This document shows positions 37,985-49,144 of a stretch of 64,000 nt of DNA, in pieces. The DNA is from Cristatella mucedo (taxonomy: Eukaryota > Bryozoa > Phylactolaemata > Cristatellidae), in NCBI GenBank assembly GCA_009760855.2, contig WPIO01000106.1, positions 862,001-926,000 on the forward strand, read 5' to 3'. A program made the translations under genes and the position numbers. Under the pieces are notes generated by a model. It searched no databases. It was given only the letters and a program-made list of their open reading frames with translations, and had not been told where the DNA came from. Within the stretch, counting starts at the first letter, position 1; the number at the start of each line of letters is the position of its first letter.

Positions 37985-38025
37985 AGGGCGCTTTATCAAG
38001 TGCAATATTATTATTATTATTAACA
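37985..38025 (+). mobile_element. ultra-short LINE-A tail
   Basis: Only GAGGGCGCTTTATCAAGTGC A then (ATT)n remain: the last 40 or so bases of LINE-A, about 290 bases upstream of the LRRC42 start codon and so perhaps in its 5' UTR or promoter. Confidence 0.7.
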
Positions 38026-38317
38026 GCTCGTTCGCGTCGCCCCTGCCACACCCTCGTAGGGGGCGTGGTTTCCGTCCTAACTGCACGGTGAAGGTCGAAG
38101 TGTGGCGCTAAGTCTTCTGGTAGCGCCTGTACCGACGAGCCCGCTGCACCTCGGCGGCGGCGACGACGACGGCGACGGCGGGCTGAGCAGTCGCCTTTGC
38201 TCTTCGCCGACTCTCCCTTCGCGGCCTCGATTCGCCTGGATTCGCCTGCCTCACGGCTCTCGATCGGCTGGCCGGCCGCGCGCGAAGCTAGCCGCCGCCT
38301 CGCGCCGCCGCATTGTC

Positions 38318-39394
38318 ATGACGGAGGTGCCGCCGCGCCGCGCGGCGACGGCCGTTCTGCCGCTCGGCGCTGGAGACGCTGGCCGCCGCGTGCCATCGCT
38401 CTTCGACATCGCGGTGCTGTACGTGGGCAAGAACCTGCTGCACGTGGAGAGCTTCGTTGGCTTTCCGGCGGCCATGACCGCGAAGCTCTTCGATGCCGCC
38501 GTGCGGTGCGGTGCCTTCGGCCAGGCCGACGCCGCTACGAGCGCCGCGCTGGCCAAGCTCGCCGACGCCTATGGCGAAGATTTCGCTTCGTCCTTGAACT
38601 TGTCCGGACTGAGCTTCGACGACTGCCGTCGGAACGCGCGCTGGCCTGCCGGAGGCCGCGACGCAGCTGCCCTCTTTGCGAACGTGACAGCTTGTCGCTG
38701 TCTGACGTCGCTGGACCTCGGCTGCTGCGGTCTAGGCGAGAGCGAGCCGCTGTTCTCGCTGGCGCGCGACTGTCTCGTCGAGCTGCACAGCCTGACCGGC
38801 CTGGGCCTGCGCAGCAACTCGCTCGATGACAAGCACCTCTGGTCGCTCACGCGGCCCGCGGCCGTGCTCGAGACGGGGCTCGTCGCCCTGGAGCGGCTGG
38901 ACCTTGCCGACAACAACCTCACCGTGTCCGCCGTGAAGCACCTGCTCGCTCTCAGGCGCCTGCGCGTCGTGTGGCTGTCGGGAAACTTCATCTCCAAGCA
39001 CGTCTACGAAGAGCGCTGCGCCGCTCTGCCCTATCGGCCGGAGGAAGGGCAGGGCCAACGGTTTCGCGTCGACACGCTCGGCTGGGGCCTGTCGCCGTTT
39101 GAGCGCTGGGCCACAGCGGCTCGAGACGGTGACAGGCCTGCGGACGCTGCCCGAGAGCTATCGAGCTTCTACTCATCGTCGTCTGCCTCCGTGGGCAGCA
39201 GCAGCCGCCACCGACGGAGCAGCGTCGGCTGCGGACTTTCGCTGACGCTGGTGCGAGAGCATAAAGACGACGATGCTCGCGGAGTACGATCGCTTTCGGC
39301 GTTGGCTGCACCGAGGAAAAAACCCAGACTGACGCAGCACGGCAGAGAGCTTAGCCGAGCCGATACTGCTGAGTATTTTGCGGCGTACACGTGA
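38318..39394 (+). CDS. LRRC42: LRRC42, leucine-rich repeat protein
   Basis: A single uninterrupted frame of 358 codons. I start at the ATG at 38318 (G at -3); the frame is open further up to 38102 but without an upstream ATG that looks better. Domain order matches LRRC42: SLFDIAVLYVGKNLLHVESF VGFP (27-50) like human SLFSLVLGFISDNVDHIDSLIGFP, then KLFDAAV (57-62), AYGEDF (84-89), and four leucine-rich repeats LTSLDLGCCGLG (129-140), LTGLGLRSNSL (159-169), LERLDLADNNLT (191-202) and LRVVWLSGNFI (215-225). LGWGLSPFERW (254-264) matches the conserved TEGW...WER block. The tail is Ser-rich (283-298) with a basic KKPR (334-337). Cellular function is not well defined; a nuclear role is only suggested by the basic motif. 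It may share a promoter block with MSH4. Lacking introns may mean a true single-exon gene or a retrocopy, though the frame is intact. Confidence 0.93.
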   Translation: MTEVPPRRAATAVLPLGAGDAGRRVPSLFDIAVLYVGKNLLHVESFVGFPAAMTAKLFDAAVRCGAFGQADAATSAALAKLADAYGEDFASSLNLSGLSFDDCRRNARWPAGGRDAAALFANVTACRCLTSLDLGCCGLGESEPLFSLARDCLVELHSLTGLGLRSNSLDDKHLWSLTRPAAVLETGLVALERLDLADNNLTVSAVKHLLALRRLRVVWLSGNFISKHVYEERCAALPYRPEEGQGQRFRVDTLGWGLSPFERWATAARDGDRPADAARELSSFYSSSSASVGSSSRHRRSSVGCGLSLTLVREHKDDDARGVRSLSALAAPRKKPRLTQHGRELSRADTAEYFAAYT

Positions 39395-39601
39395 ACAGAG
39401 GTTGGCTCGTTGTGGCTCCAAGCCATCGTTCGAGTATTTTATAATAGATTGTTGCTTTTTTGCAAACCGTGTTGCGTGGGCAGTATGAGCACCGTAGGTC
39501 GCAGGGAAAAAGCGGCAATGTGGACGGAAAGTGCTCGAACCGAGAGCCTACGTGTAAGTGTGTGTGCGCGTATGTGTGTGTGCGTGTGCGCGCGCTGGCC
39601 A

Positions 39602-39644
39602 CGTAAAATACCTGATGGCGCACGACGCCATCAGGTATTTTACG
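39602..39644. repeat. perfect 19-bp inverted repeat (hairpin) in LRRC42 3' region
   Basis: CGTAAAATACCTGATGGCG (39602-39620) and its exact reverse complement (39626-39644) are separated by only CACGA. It begins 208 bases after the LRRC42 stop, right after a GT/GC-rich run (39558-39595), so it is probably in the 3' UTR. Confidence 0.9.
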
Positions 39645-40110
39645 CCGCCGAGAAAACGTTTCCTGTGCCATGGTATAGTCGAAAGGTGTGCACTTCTTTT
39701 CGGCGCCTCGGCTCGTGCTGAGCCGTCATCGTCTTGAGAATTCAGAGTCCGGAGTCGCACGTGCCGAAGCTTGCGCAACTGCTTGCACTCAACATGCACT
39801 CGTGTGCGTAGTGACTCGCGTTCAAACGAGCCCGTTTCGACCCAGATGGTCGATGCCGGAAGCATCAAGCCCTGGTCCGACTCACGGCTAACAAAGCTAG
39901 CCTTCACTCGAGCACCTGACCTATGTAGTGTAGTCGGTAGAGCGAGCTTATTTCGCACCGGTGGCAAAACCGCTCGGCTTGCCGAAGTTCCGTGTGCCGT
40001 GGAAAGCGAGTGGCGTCAGGCGAAGGAAGCTCTCGTTGCAACATGCCATATGAACAACGCGCCTAACTACCCTGAGCATGGCACGCTGGCGAATGTGGAC
40101 CGTTTCAGTT

Positions 40111-40530
40111 AATAATAATAACAAATTTGTATAGCACCCTCAGAGAACTTAATCTCTTTCTAGGCACTTTACATATGCTGCAAAGAAAGCACGATTGAAT
40201 GGTTAGTGGTAGCATGCTTAATGACAACAAAGCATATCATGGCTGGAGGCGACATGCAAAGGGTCAGCTTGCAAATATGGTCAGTAACAGCATGCACAGT
40301 GCGAGCACGAAAAGGACTAAGTCGCGGAACGCTGTGATAGAATCATTTTTAGCTTCTTTTTAAATGTTGTCAAGTCGGGGTATGTTGTAACACCAGTCAG
40401 AAGCAAGTTTCAGGCTTTGGGAGCAAAAGAACTAAAGGCACGGTCTCAAAAAGGATTTGAGGTACATTCAAAAGGTAGCAAAACGATTAAATTCAGAAAA
40501 GCGTGGTACTCTTGAGTAGCCCAGCACCAC
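40111..40530 (-). mobile_element. LINE-A 3' end with short coding piece
   Basis: Minus strand: the hairpin tail at 40111-40175 preceded by coding like KSFLRPCL...LLPKPETCF (FGDRAFSSYAPKAWNSL region of the family, broken). Confidence 0.7.
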
Positions 40531-40700
40531 TTTTGTAACTCACTGCTTGCTGGTCTACCGGCCTGTGCAATCAGGTGCATACAGTTAGTGCAAAACTCTG
40601 CAGCTAGCCTTTTCTGTCATGAGCATCACAGTTGCCACACGAAACCACTTCTTGCCGACCTGCACTGGCTCCCAGTCAAGCAATATGCTTTGATCCTTCC
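40530..40700 (+). mobile_element. LINE-A RT fragment
   Basis: CNSLLAGLPACAIR-type and TCTTGCCGACCTGCACTGGC TCCCAGTCAAGCAA match 41060-41220. It sits head-to-head with the minus copy at 40111-40530. Confidence 0.65.
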
Positions 40701-40789
40701 TAGCCTTCGAGCACCTCGAATTCTCTCAACTCACTTGCTGCATGTATTGATGACATCTGCACATGGATGGCAGCAAATTTTCTAAAAAT

Positions 40790-41725
40790 TAAACGATGAT
40801 AAAACAAACTTACTAGTTATGGGCAAACCCAGTGTGATTCAGAAATTGGAAAGGCTGACGCTCAAACTTGGCTCTGCCAGCATATCTCCTGTCGAATCAG
40901 CTCGAAATCTAGGTGTCATATTCCAAAGCAACCTCTAGTTAGACGACCATATCAAAGTCAAATCTACATATTTTAAGCTCCATAACATTGCTAAAATTCG
41001 GGCTTGTTTAGATAAGGATACCACGTCCAAGTTGGTCCATGCATTTGTGACATCCCGTCTTCACTTTTGTAACTCACTGCTTACTGGCCTCCCAGCATGT
41101 GCGATCAGGCGATTGCAGCTGGTGCAAAACTCCGCAGCTAGGCTTGTCTGTCGTGAGCGTTGCAGTTGCCACATCACACCACTTCTTGCCGACCTGCACT
41201 GGCTACCAGTCAAGCAACGGATCAACTTCAAGGTTTTGTCGCTCACTTTTAGGTCACCTCCAGCCTATCTCTCAGATCTACTCCCCCACCAGGCCAAGTA
41301 TCGTACCACCCGCTTTTCGGAATCCAACAGTCTACCAATACCTCGTACAAACCTTAAATCCTTTGGAGACCGTGCATTTAGTTCGTATGCTCCCAAAGCA
41401 TGGAACTCCCTCCCGACTTTCGTCAGAACATCCCCTGACTTGACCACATTTAAAAATAACTTAAAAACACTATTTAGGACAGCATTTAGTGGGTCCCTGC
41501 GATTCGTCCTTGATGTGCTCATGCGTGCTGCCTCTGTGCATGCTGCCACTAACCACATTTGCATGCTGACCCTGTGCATGTCACCCCTAACCATGTTATT
41601 CACGGTGTTTGTTTATCAAGCATGATATTACTAACCATTCAATCGTGTTTCCCTTTGCAGCAAATGTAAAGCGCCTAGAAAGAGATTGAGTTCTCTGAGG
41701 GCGCGTTATCAAGTGCATTACAGTT
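40790..41725 (+). mobile_element. LINE-A, best 3' copy (RT C-terminus to tail)
   Basis: Begins DDKTNLLVMGKPSVIQKLER, continues SPVESARNLGVIFQSN, one stop, then an open 197-codon frame from 41032: SRLHFCNSLLTGLPACAIRR, LQLVQNSAARLVCRERC, PLLADLHWLPVKQRINFKVL, AYLSDLLPHQAKYRTTR and SFGDRAFSSYAPKAWNSLP. This is the post-catalytic part of a CR1/L2-type reverse transcriptase. The noncoding end carries CCTTTGCAGCAAATGTAAAG CGCC, the hairpin, then ATTACAGTTATA. 5'-truncated; the catalytic YADD lies outside it. A further short plus-strand piece follows at 41735-41870. Confidence 0.9.
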
Positions 41726-43921
41726 ATAACGTATCGACTTCAAGGGTTTGTAGCTCAATTTTAGGTCCCTTCATTCTTTGGCTCTAGCCTACCTATCAGA
41801 TCTACTCCCCCACAAGGCTAAGCATCGTACCACTTGCTTTTCGGAATGTAATCGTTTAGCTACAACTCGTATAGTGCTTTGTGATCACTGTCACATGCAC
41901 AGGTTCGACAAAAAATCAGCTCTTCTAATTTCTATCACTGACGCCCACTAATCGGGCACAAATCCGCTATGACTGCATCTATCTGACACAGCACACACTA
42001 AGCTGCAACGAGGGCGAAATAGGCTAGGGGTCCTTCAGCAACGACTGCTATAGAGACAGCATGCTCAGCATTCCAAAAACAGAGTGCCCAGGAAATGGCT
42101 TACGACCAAAAGCATAGCAACACGTCGAGACAACAACGAGACAGGAAAATCCGATCGACACAATGTGCAGGCCTCGACACCACATACCACATAGCCTCTC
42201 GGTGTGGTGGGTGCCATCGCCATTGAAAACTTCAAGAAAAGATAAGCAGACGACAAAACACGATCTGCCCAAGAAGTCGTGTCGTTCGCCGGAGAAGCTC
42301 ATCAAAGCCGGTAGAAATATGCACTCGCTGAAGCTGAGAACCGATCCCACACTGCTATCGCCAGACCAGCAGTGGTCCCGCAAGCGAAATCCTGCCTCGG
42401 TATCTCGACACAAATGTGACTACATATGTGAGACCAGCGAGCATATCGATGTACTTGTTATTACCACACAAAGCGATAACGATAAATCAAACACGAACAA
42501 AGGTCGAGCGATAACTTGACACGAGCAGCAATGGCTCCTAGCCAGCTAGCTGTGTATCTAGCTAGCGTTGGTACCAATATTCATTCACCGAGCTGAGCCA
42601 AGTCGGCTGGTAGCCGAGCAAGCTGGCTGCAAAGCGACGAATATCAAAAGGAAGCAGTCCCGAGTGACGGCGTGCAGCAGCACACAGCAGCACACAGGGA
42701 ATGCACGTTGATTCTTCGGTCACCGGCGGCAGTCACGTTTAGAGCAGATGATGAGTCGAATCTGGAGTCGCTTGACAGGTGCCATCGGTGCCACTGCCGT
42801 CGCCGGCAGATGGCACTGATTGGCTTCCGGTGCTGGTGCTTATTCGCGGCAGACTCCTTCCCTCCAGCAGACAGAGCTGCTGCTGCCACCGCCGCCGAGG
42901 CTGCAGTAGCTGGCGACAGTGCAGCAGCTTGCAGTGAATGCCTTGCAGCATCACCTCGAGCTTGCCATCGGCGGTCGCCTCTTTCAGTATGCGCCGTCGC
43001 ACGTAGCTGCAAGCGTGGTGCACCTTCCGAGTCACGAGTTTAGCCAAGTCACAACTGCGAATGCACGACAGCGCGGGGCAGGCAGAGGAGCAGCGCTCTG
43101 GTAAGGCGACGTGCTGACTGCTGACACGAGCGGACCAGCCTTGCGTTGCCCCCAAGGACGAGGACATGGAGCGACTGCACACATCTGCTTCAAACTTCTA
43201 ACCTCGAAGAGACGGAAGTGCTCGCAAACACGTCCGAGCCAGGAGCGGCCATTTTGTGTAGGCTTCTCTGTGCCGGCAAACGACTCCAAAAACCGAAAGC
43301 CAGATTTTGGAACTCGGACAAAGCGTTTTAGCACTGCTACCCAAACGACCAGCAGAGCTGTGTGTGAGGCCAATCGTCACCCCCAGCCCCCTCTTTTGGC
43401 CCCCCCCCCCGACACTCCCTCCTATTTCCAGCAGCCGGCAAGGTAGGCTCCAAGTGCACAGCAGTCGGCTGCTGTCAGCCGATTTGAAGCAAAAAAAAAA
43501 CGGATCACGTGTCGATAATGCAGGGACAAACAATTGCCAACTCTGCCGCAGTGGCAAAATGCTGTTCCATCTGCAGCTTTGAAAGCCAGCAAGCCCGGGT
43601 TTCTTGTAGACGACAGCGACAGATGCTGCGTGCCACGAAAAAATCTCGCCAGATCATCCTCTACCTGTCCTCAAGGCTTGGCTTTGCAAGGCTTGGCAAA
43701 TTTTACCATTGCAAACCCTGGGCACTGCTACTGCGGTCAGTAGCATTGAGCACCACAGATTTTTAACAAACCGCCAGAGCAGTTACACCGTGGGGCATCA
43801 TCAGCCAGTTAGACATTTCCAGTTGCAGCATGTATACCCGAGTCAACGGTTGCTTGTGGCAATGTTAAACCTTATCTTGGTCCTCAAGGCAGCTAGCCAA
43901 AGTCAAAATGTTGCTATAGGA

Positions 43922-44020
43922 GTAATAATAATAATAATAATAATGGTAGTAGGTCGTTTGCACAGCATCCTAAAGGAAATTATTCTCTATCCAAGTGCTT
44001 TACAACTCGTTGCAAGAGAA
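43922..44020 (-). mobile_element. retroelement 3' tail fragment
   Basis: (ATA)n/(AAT)n run followed on the minus strand by AAAGCACTTGGATAGAGAAT AATTTCC, a diverged hairpin tail close to that of 37500-37575. Confidence 0.55.
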
Positions 44021-44096
44021 TCAGTAAACGTTGAGTTACTGACAAGCACATTATCAAGCGTGCATAAGCAAAACCATGTCGTGCTTTGGCAAAAAT

Positions 44097-44243
44097 AATA
44101 ACTCATTTGCATAGCGCACCAAGAGAACTTAAGAGAATCTCTATTCAGGCACTTCACATAGGCCTCGGGACTCGAGCCCACGACCTCGGCGAGACCTTGG
44201 TCGGTGTGAGTACCTTAACCGCTGGACCAAACCAGCTCGGCAA
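44097..44243 (-). mobile_element. SINE family A copy
   Basis: Minus strand: CTGGTTTGGTCCAGCGGTTA AGGTAC head, GTCGTGGGCTCGAGTCCCGA GG, and GAAGTGCCTGAATAGAGATT tail with a small internal duplication of the hairpin stem. Confidence 0.8.
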
Positions 44244-44319
44244 GCATCCTAAAGTAAACATTCATGGCCACTGATTAGTGAGACCCTCGGCTAGTAGCAT
44301 GTACTAGAAAAAAAGGTTA

Positions 44320-45690
44320 GCCGATTCAACGTTCCTCATGTGTACAGCAGCAGAAGCAGCCTCAGCCGGCTATCGGTGCCACCTGCAGCCGGCAATAAGG
44401 AACCGCCCGCTGCAGGCCTCGAACCCTCGACCTGGGTCGTGCAGGGCGAGCACCTGACCCCTGGTCAAAGATCCGGGATCACTGACTCATCGGCAGAATA
44501 TGCAGCCGCTGCATGGGCTCGCTTGGTTCCGGCTCCTTCCGGTCTCGATAGAGCAGCGGCTGCCCTGCAGCTCGTCCCACGCCGCCACGTGATGCGCATA
44601 TTGCTCATCGCTCTTCCGCTATCGCTTCAAGGAACTGGGCGCGGCTCCAACTAGGATCACGACTCCCGACACAACCAGCGTGCGCACACCAGCAACGCGG
44701 ATTTAGGCTACTCGCTGAGAGTCACGATCTGCACAAGGTGGAGCCCCAAGCAGTGCTTTACCAGACCCAGACGTGACTGCAGCACGTGACCCACACACGT
44801 GACCTTTCTCAAGGCTCCTGCAGTGCTTCCCCCCCCCCCACCAAAAAGAAAGGAAATCTGGCTGCTCAATCTGGCAAGTTGAACCGGGGTCTGCAGGACC
44901 GATGGCTGCCGAATACTTGATGCTCTGATCGGCTGGAGAGCAGGCGGTGTTGAGCTGCCTGATTCTGGCACCCGAGACCCAAGTTCAACTCCGGATACCA
45001 GCCGGAGAAGCATCCATTCCTTTGTCACAGGAAATCCGACTGAAAGCCTCGAGGGCCTCGTTCTGGGCCGTGCAAACCCGACTGCTGGCTCAGCCTTAGG
45101 AAACAATAATTAAATTAAAATTAAAGGTCACCATATTCAATGGCTTCATTTAAATAGAGGGAAACAGCCTCAGCGGCCATTACCCAGCATTCAAAGGACA
45201 ATAACTGATTTGTCATCTGCAGGACTCGAATGCGTGGCAGCGTAATAACTCCACGTACTCGAATGGCCTGGAACGTGAAGTAAGAGCGCCACTCTACTCC
45301 TGAGCTAATTGCTCAGTCCCAGAGGCTAAAGTAAAGATCTGCTGATTAAGCAGCTTCACTTATACAAGTTGGGAAGCGAGCCGTGGCGCTCCAGCTCCTG
45401 CTTGCAGCTAGCGGGCAAAGAACGAGTGCCTGCTGGAGGGCTCGAACCCACCCACTAGCCGAGTCGGAAAGTGCCAGCACGCCACCGCTTTGCTCAAACC
45501 GGCTGGCCTTATCTATGTCATCGGCTAAGTCTTTGCTCATCGGTTAAGAGTCACTTCACGAATCAGGTCGCGGGCTTGAGTTCAACTGCCAGCGAGCATT
45601 CGTTCATTGCCTACTGCAAGAGGGAGCTGACCGCTAAGGCTCTTCTGCTGGGCTATAAATGAGGCTGACAAATCAGCCTTGACCTTTACT
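44320..45690. mobile_element. cluster of diverged tRNA-derived SINE copies
   Basis: At least four pieces with B-box-like words: 44320-44475 (minus, GGGTTCGAGGCCTGCAGCGG GCGG), 45140-45310 (minus, CATTCGAGTCCTGCAGATGA), 45335-45505 (minus, GGGTTCGAGCCCTCCAGCAG) and 45515-45685 (plus, GGGCTTGAGTTCAACTGCCA, GGCTCTTCTGCTGGGCTATA). They are related to family B in the GGCTCTTCTGC and AATCAGC words. Confidence 0.55.
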
Positions 45691-46029
45691 TAACTTGAAG
45701 CTAGCTTCAGCTACTGAAAGACGTCGGTCGCTGCATTTCGGGACGGGGCGGGCGATGAGAAGCATCAAGCTACTCAAACTGAGGAATTCATTACCAGGCA
45801 GAGCTGAATGCATAGATCGAGGTGGGTCGCTTTGCTTCGGTACATACACGAGTCTTTGATTTTTGAGTCTATGATCAGCGAACAAAAAGCCAGCACAGCC
45901 GAAAAGAGAAACTACCTTCAGATCATAGTTAGCGATGCATTGAAACCAGCAGCAGAATGATACGACCGAAAGACACTGACATAACTAAGGGTACCGCCAA
46001 CGCTACACTACGCCCTTCGAGCAACCCTT

Positions 46030-46208
46030 AGTGAGCCATGATGGCACACTAGGTACGGCGGTTGCTCTTTAGACCTTTGTCCCGAGGTAGTGGATTCGAA
46101 GCCTGCAGTGGACGATCCTTTATTGCCACTGCAAACGGTGGTGATGGCTTTTGCAAGGCTCTTCTGCTGCTATACAAAAAGATGCTGTCAAATCAGCTAG
46201 TTTATTTT
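46030..46208 (+). mobile_element. SINE family B copy
   Basis: Plus strand: ATGATGGCACACTAGGTACG GCGG head, GTGGATTCGAAGCCTGCAGT GG, then GGCTCTTCTGCTGCTATACA AAAAGATGCTGTCAAATCAG C and a T-rich end. Confidence 0.8.
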
Positions 46209-46599
46209 TAGCTCTGAATGTCGGATAGACTGCCAATGAGCGATGATGGAGAGAAACACTGTCATCCTACGAAAGTCACGTCACCTCTGCCCATTGATTC
46301 GTTCAACTTCGTACGATACGTTTATGCACTACATAAAACAGCTTGCTAGCAAGCTTTGCACTAGGCGCCGACGGCCCATGCAAACTCTCGACGACATCGA
46401 ACAGAGGGTGTTCACTCTAATTGGAGCAAATCAATCGGTAGTACAGATGCGAAAGTTAGGGCGACCGTAGCAGTAGTGGTAGGGTAGGAAGTGCTATGGT
46501 AGCAGGATCTAGTGCCTTGCCAGCACCGCCAGCTGCCTTCCATTCTAAGCAATATGCAAACAGCTACTCGACAATGCACACCAGTTTGATCAAGCCTTT

Positions 46600-46680
46600 G
46601 CAGCAAATGTAACTATGCGCCTAGAAAGAGATTGAGTTCTCTGAGAGCGCTTTATCAAGTGTATTATTATCATTATTATC
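46600..46680 (+). mobile_element. LINE-A 3' tail fragment
   Basis: CCTTTGCAGCAAATGTAACT ATGCGCCTAGAAAGAGATTG AG..., then (ATT)n-like end. Confidence 0.8.
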
Positions 46681-46865
46681 ATAAGCCCTGCATGATCCCT
46701 GTTCCTTCTTATCTGATAGGTCAAATGAAAAGAATCAGCAAGCAGCAGCAGCAGCATCCTTACAATCAGCCCGGACCTGGACGTGTCATATTTTACATTG
46801 TGCATGTTTTTGCATATTAAAATGCATACAACAGGACACACACTGGCCATAAAAATATATATGCA

Positions 46866-47018
46866 ATATATAATTCATTTGTATAGCTCCCCAAGAGAAC
46901 TTGATCTCTATATTCAGGCGCTTCACATATGGGGCGCCTCGGGGCTCGAGCCCATGACCTCAGTCAGACCTTGGTCTTGGCGAGCACCTTAACCCGCTGG
47001 ACCAAACCAGCTCGGCAA
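46866..47018 (-). mobile_element. SINE family A copy
   Basis: Minus strand: GAGCTGGTTTGGTCCAGCGG GTTAAGG, GGTCATGGGCTCGAGCCCCG AGG and a GAAGCGCCTGAATATAGAGA TC tail. An extra isolated tail lies at 47455-47525. Confidence 0.8.
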
Positions 47019-47709
47019 AGAAGGTTAAGAACCACTTGCACTAAACGAGCTATTCGAATAATACCAGGCAGGGAGGCACTCGGGACGCACAGGGAAGACA
47101 GCTCACCGTAAGATGGCTCCGGCATCTCGGAGACGTTGTTGCTGCATTAAACTCAAAGCTAAATATAGGTAGCAGCGTAGCTCTATTCCGACATGGCCCA
47201 ATTCGACGGCTATTCGGTACTGTCGGGTCGCAATTTCACCAGCCGTACGTGCCTAAAAGAGACAGCGGTTACTGATATCAGCAACGAGGGGGCGATGCAT
47301 ATTTGCACCGAACTGCTCAAAGCATGGCCATGGACCTGCCACGGCAGGTGCACACACACAATCAAACAAAACACAGTCATGTGCATGCATACAATAAAGA
47401 CACCATTGCACAAACAAAAAGACGGTATTGAACACCATAAACCAAGCTCTAAATAAATAAATAAAATTCATTTGTGTAACGCCCTTAGAGAACTAACTGA
47501 TCTCTATCCAGGTGCTTCAAAGATCGGTCTGGCAGATGAGGCAATGACGTGTTTCTATCGAATTTATCTGATCGTGTTCAATCCGTGTCGTGTAGGGGTC
47601 AGGTCTCATCTGCCAGACCATTCACCTGTCAAATAGGTGATGCTGTTGTGCGACCATCACCATGTGCACGGAATTTAGGTGTTGTCTTCGACAGCTAACT
47701 AAATTTTGA

Positions 47710-47785
47710 AAGCTTTATTAAAGCGCATAGAAAGATTGAGTTCTCCGAGGGCCCTTTATCAAGTGTGTTATTATTATTATTAAAG
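47710..47785 (+). mobile_element. LINE-A 3' tail fragment
   Basis: AAAGCGCATAGAAAGATTGA GTTCTCCGAGGGCCCTTTAT CAAG then (ATT)n. Directly followed by LINE-B. Confidence 0.75.
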
Positions 47786-47789
47786 CTTT

Positions 47790-48520
47790 GCTAAGAAGAC
47801 TGCTTCCACAGCTAGCCATCACGTCGGATCCCTATTTAAGATCAGGAATTGTCTTTTACGGTGGCTTGCAAAGAATTTAACTAGCTCCTTAGTTCTGTTT
47901 CGGGCTAGATTATTGCAATTCCATTTTGGCTGGGCTAACAAAAAAGCCACTAGGCCACTGCAGCTGGCGATGAATATGACTGCAAGGCTAGTTTACAAAT
48001 CCCAGAGGTTTGAACACGTGTCTCCTTTGCTGAAAGAGCTTCAATAGCTGCCGGTTGATCAACGGATACAAAGTAAAGTTCTTAGACTGACCCGCAAGGC
48101 TCACCGCTCCTTCACATCTAGCTGACCTGCTGCACCAATTTCAACCTCCTCGTGCCCGCAGGTCCTGTATAGACAATAAATCATTGTTCCATTCCTCCCC
48201 TTAAAGACCGTTAGCAACAGAACTTTTGCTCTGCAGGTCCTAGACTGTGGAACTCACTTTCACAATTCTTATGCAACGACAACTATTCTACTGCTGCCGA
48301 CTATAGCACATCATTTCCAGCCGTCCTAAACAGCTACTTCCATGCTACTCACTACCTCAACTGTTCCCTTTCTTTTTATTGCATGAGATGAAGTCTGTTA
48401 GCTACCGAATGCTTACCGAAAGCCGTCTACGATGTGTGCGCTAATCAAGACTCTCCTGCGAAACACCCACACATTCTGTGTGGCTTCGCGGAGTTACAGA
48501 CACAGTCACATTACATTACA
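47790..48520 (+). mobile_element. LINE-B, longest 3' copy
   Basis: Broken coding includes FKSQRFEHVSPLLKELQ, QSKVLRLTRKAHRS, then CCTAGACTGTGGAACTCACT and the noncoding end through ACACTTCTGTGTGGC... and ACATTACATTACAT. Its target end runs straight into a SINE-A head (48517). Confidence 0.75.
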
Positions 48521-48637
48521 TATGCTGCTTCGCATATGCCGCAAGCCTCGAACCCACGACATCGGTCGTACAAGTGAGCACCTTGACCTCGGTCGTTAAA
48601 GGAGAGCACCTTAACCCCTGGGCCACACCAGGGCAGC
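48517..48637 (-). mobile_element. SINE family A head
   Basis: Minus strand: CTGGTGTGGCCCAGGGGTTA AGGTGC, GTCGTGGGTTCGAGGCTTGC GGC and then cut off before the hairpin. Confidence 0.65.
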
Positions 48638-49144
48638 ACTAATCCGGTTCGTTCCCACTCAAACATCGCAATCCTTTCGGCCACCGGTTGAATGCCTTGA
48701 CAGCAGTCACTGATACACCAACATGCAACTGCATGCATTGCAAGTAAGCCAGAAAAGATTTGCCTCCAATAAACAATTAAAAAACGCCAGTGTCTGCAGC
48801 CCTCTCAGAACAAATGCCAGTAATACATCTGATCCGCCAAGTTAAGATGCCAATAAAAAGCAAGAGTGACTCGGTTTACTAGAATACTTTCCCGACAACT
48901 CTGATTTTTTTCATGACAAGGCTAGTGACATACACAGTCACAGCATTCATACACAGGCAGCTATTACATATACCGATAAGCAGACATCGAGCTGGATAGA
49001 TCTGGCACGTAAGCGAAGGACTGATGCACTCAGGCCACACAAGAAGGTCACTATAGTGTTGAACATCGTCTGCAAGAGAAGGCACGACGTCGATGTGGCC
49101 GGATTCAGCCGGTTGCCCTCCTGCATTGCAACAAGCATACTCAC

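Larger units (their letters stand above)
39395..49144. other. repeat-dominated spacer after LRRC42
   Basis: Contains the LRRC42 3' hairpin, several LINE-A and LINE-B copies, clusters of SINEs, and open GC-rich frames at 42.6-43.6 kb without a recognisable family. No AATAAA close to the LRRC42 stop stood out. No secure gene. Confidence 0.55.

Noticed and set aside
38102-38317. Upstream extension of LRRC42 by 72 codons
   Set aside because: The frame is open but has no ATG there (it begins with GTG), and LRRC42 similarity starts after the 38318 ATG.
41032-41625. 197-codon ORF as a host gene
   Set aside because: It is the C-terminal part of a LINE reverse transcriptase followed by the LINE-A tail; several decayed copies are present.
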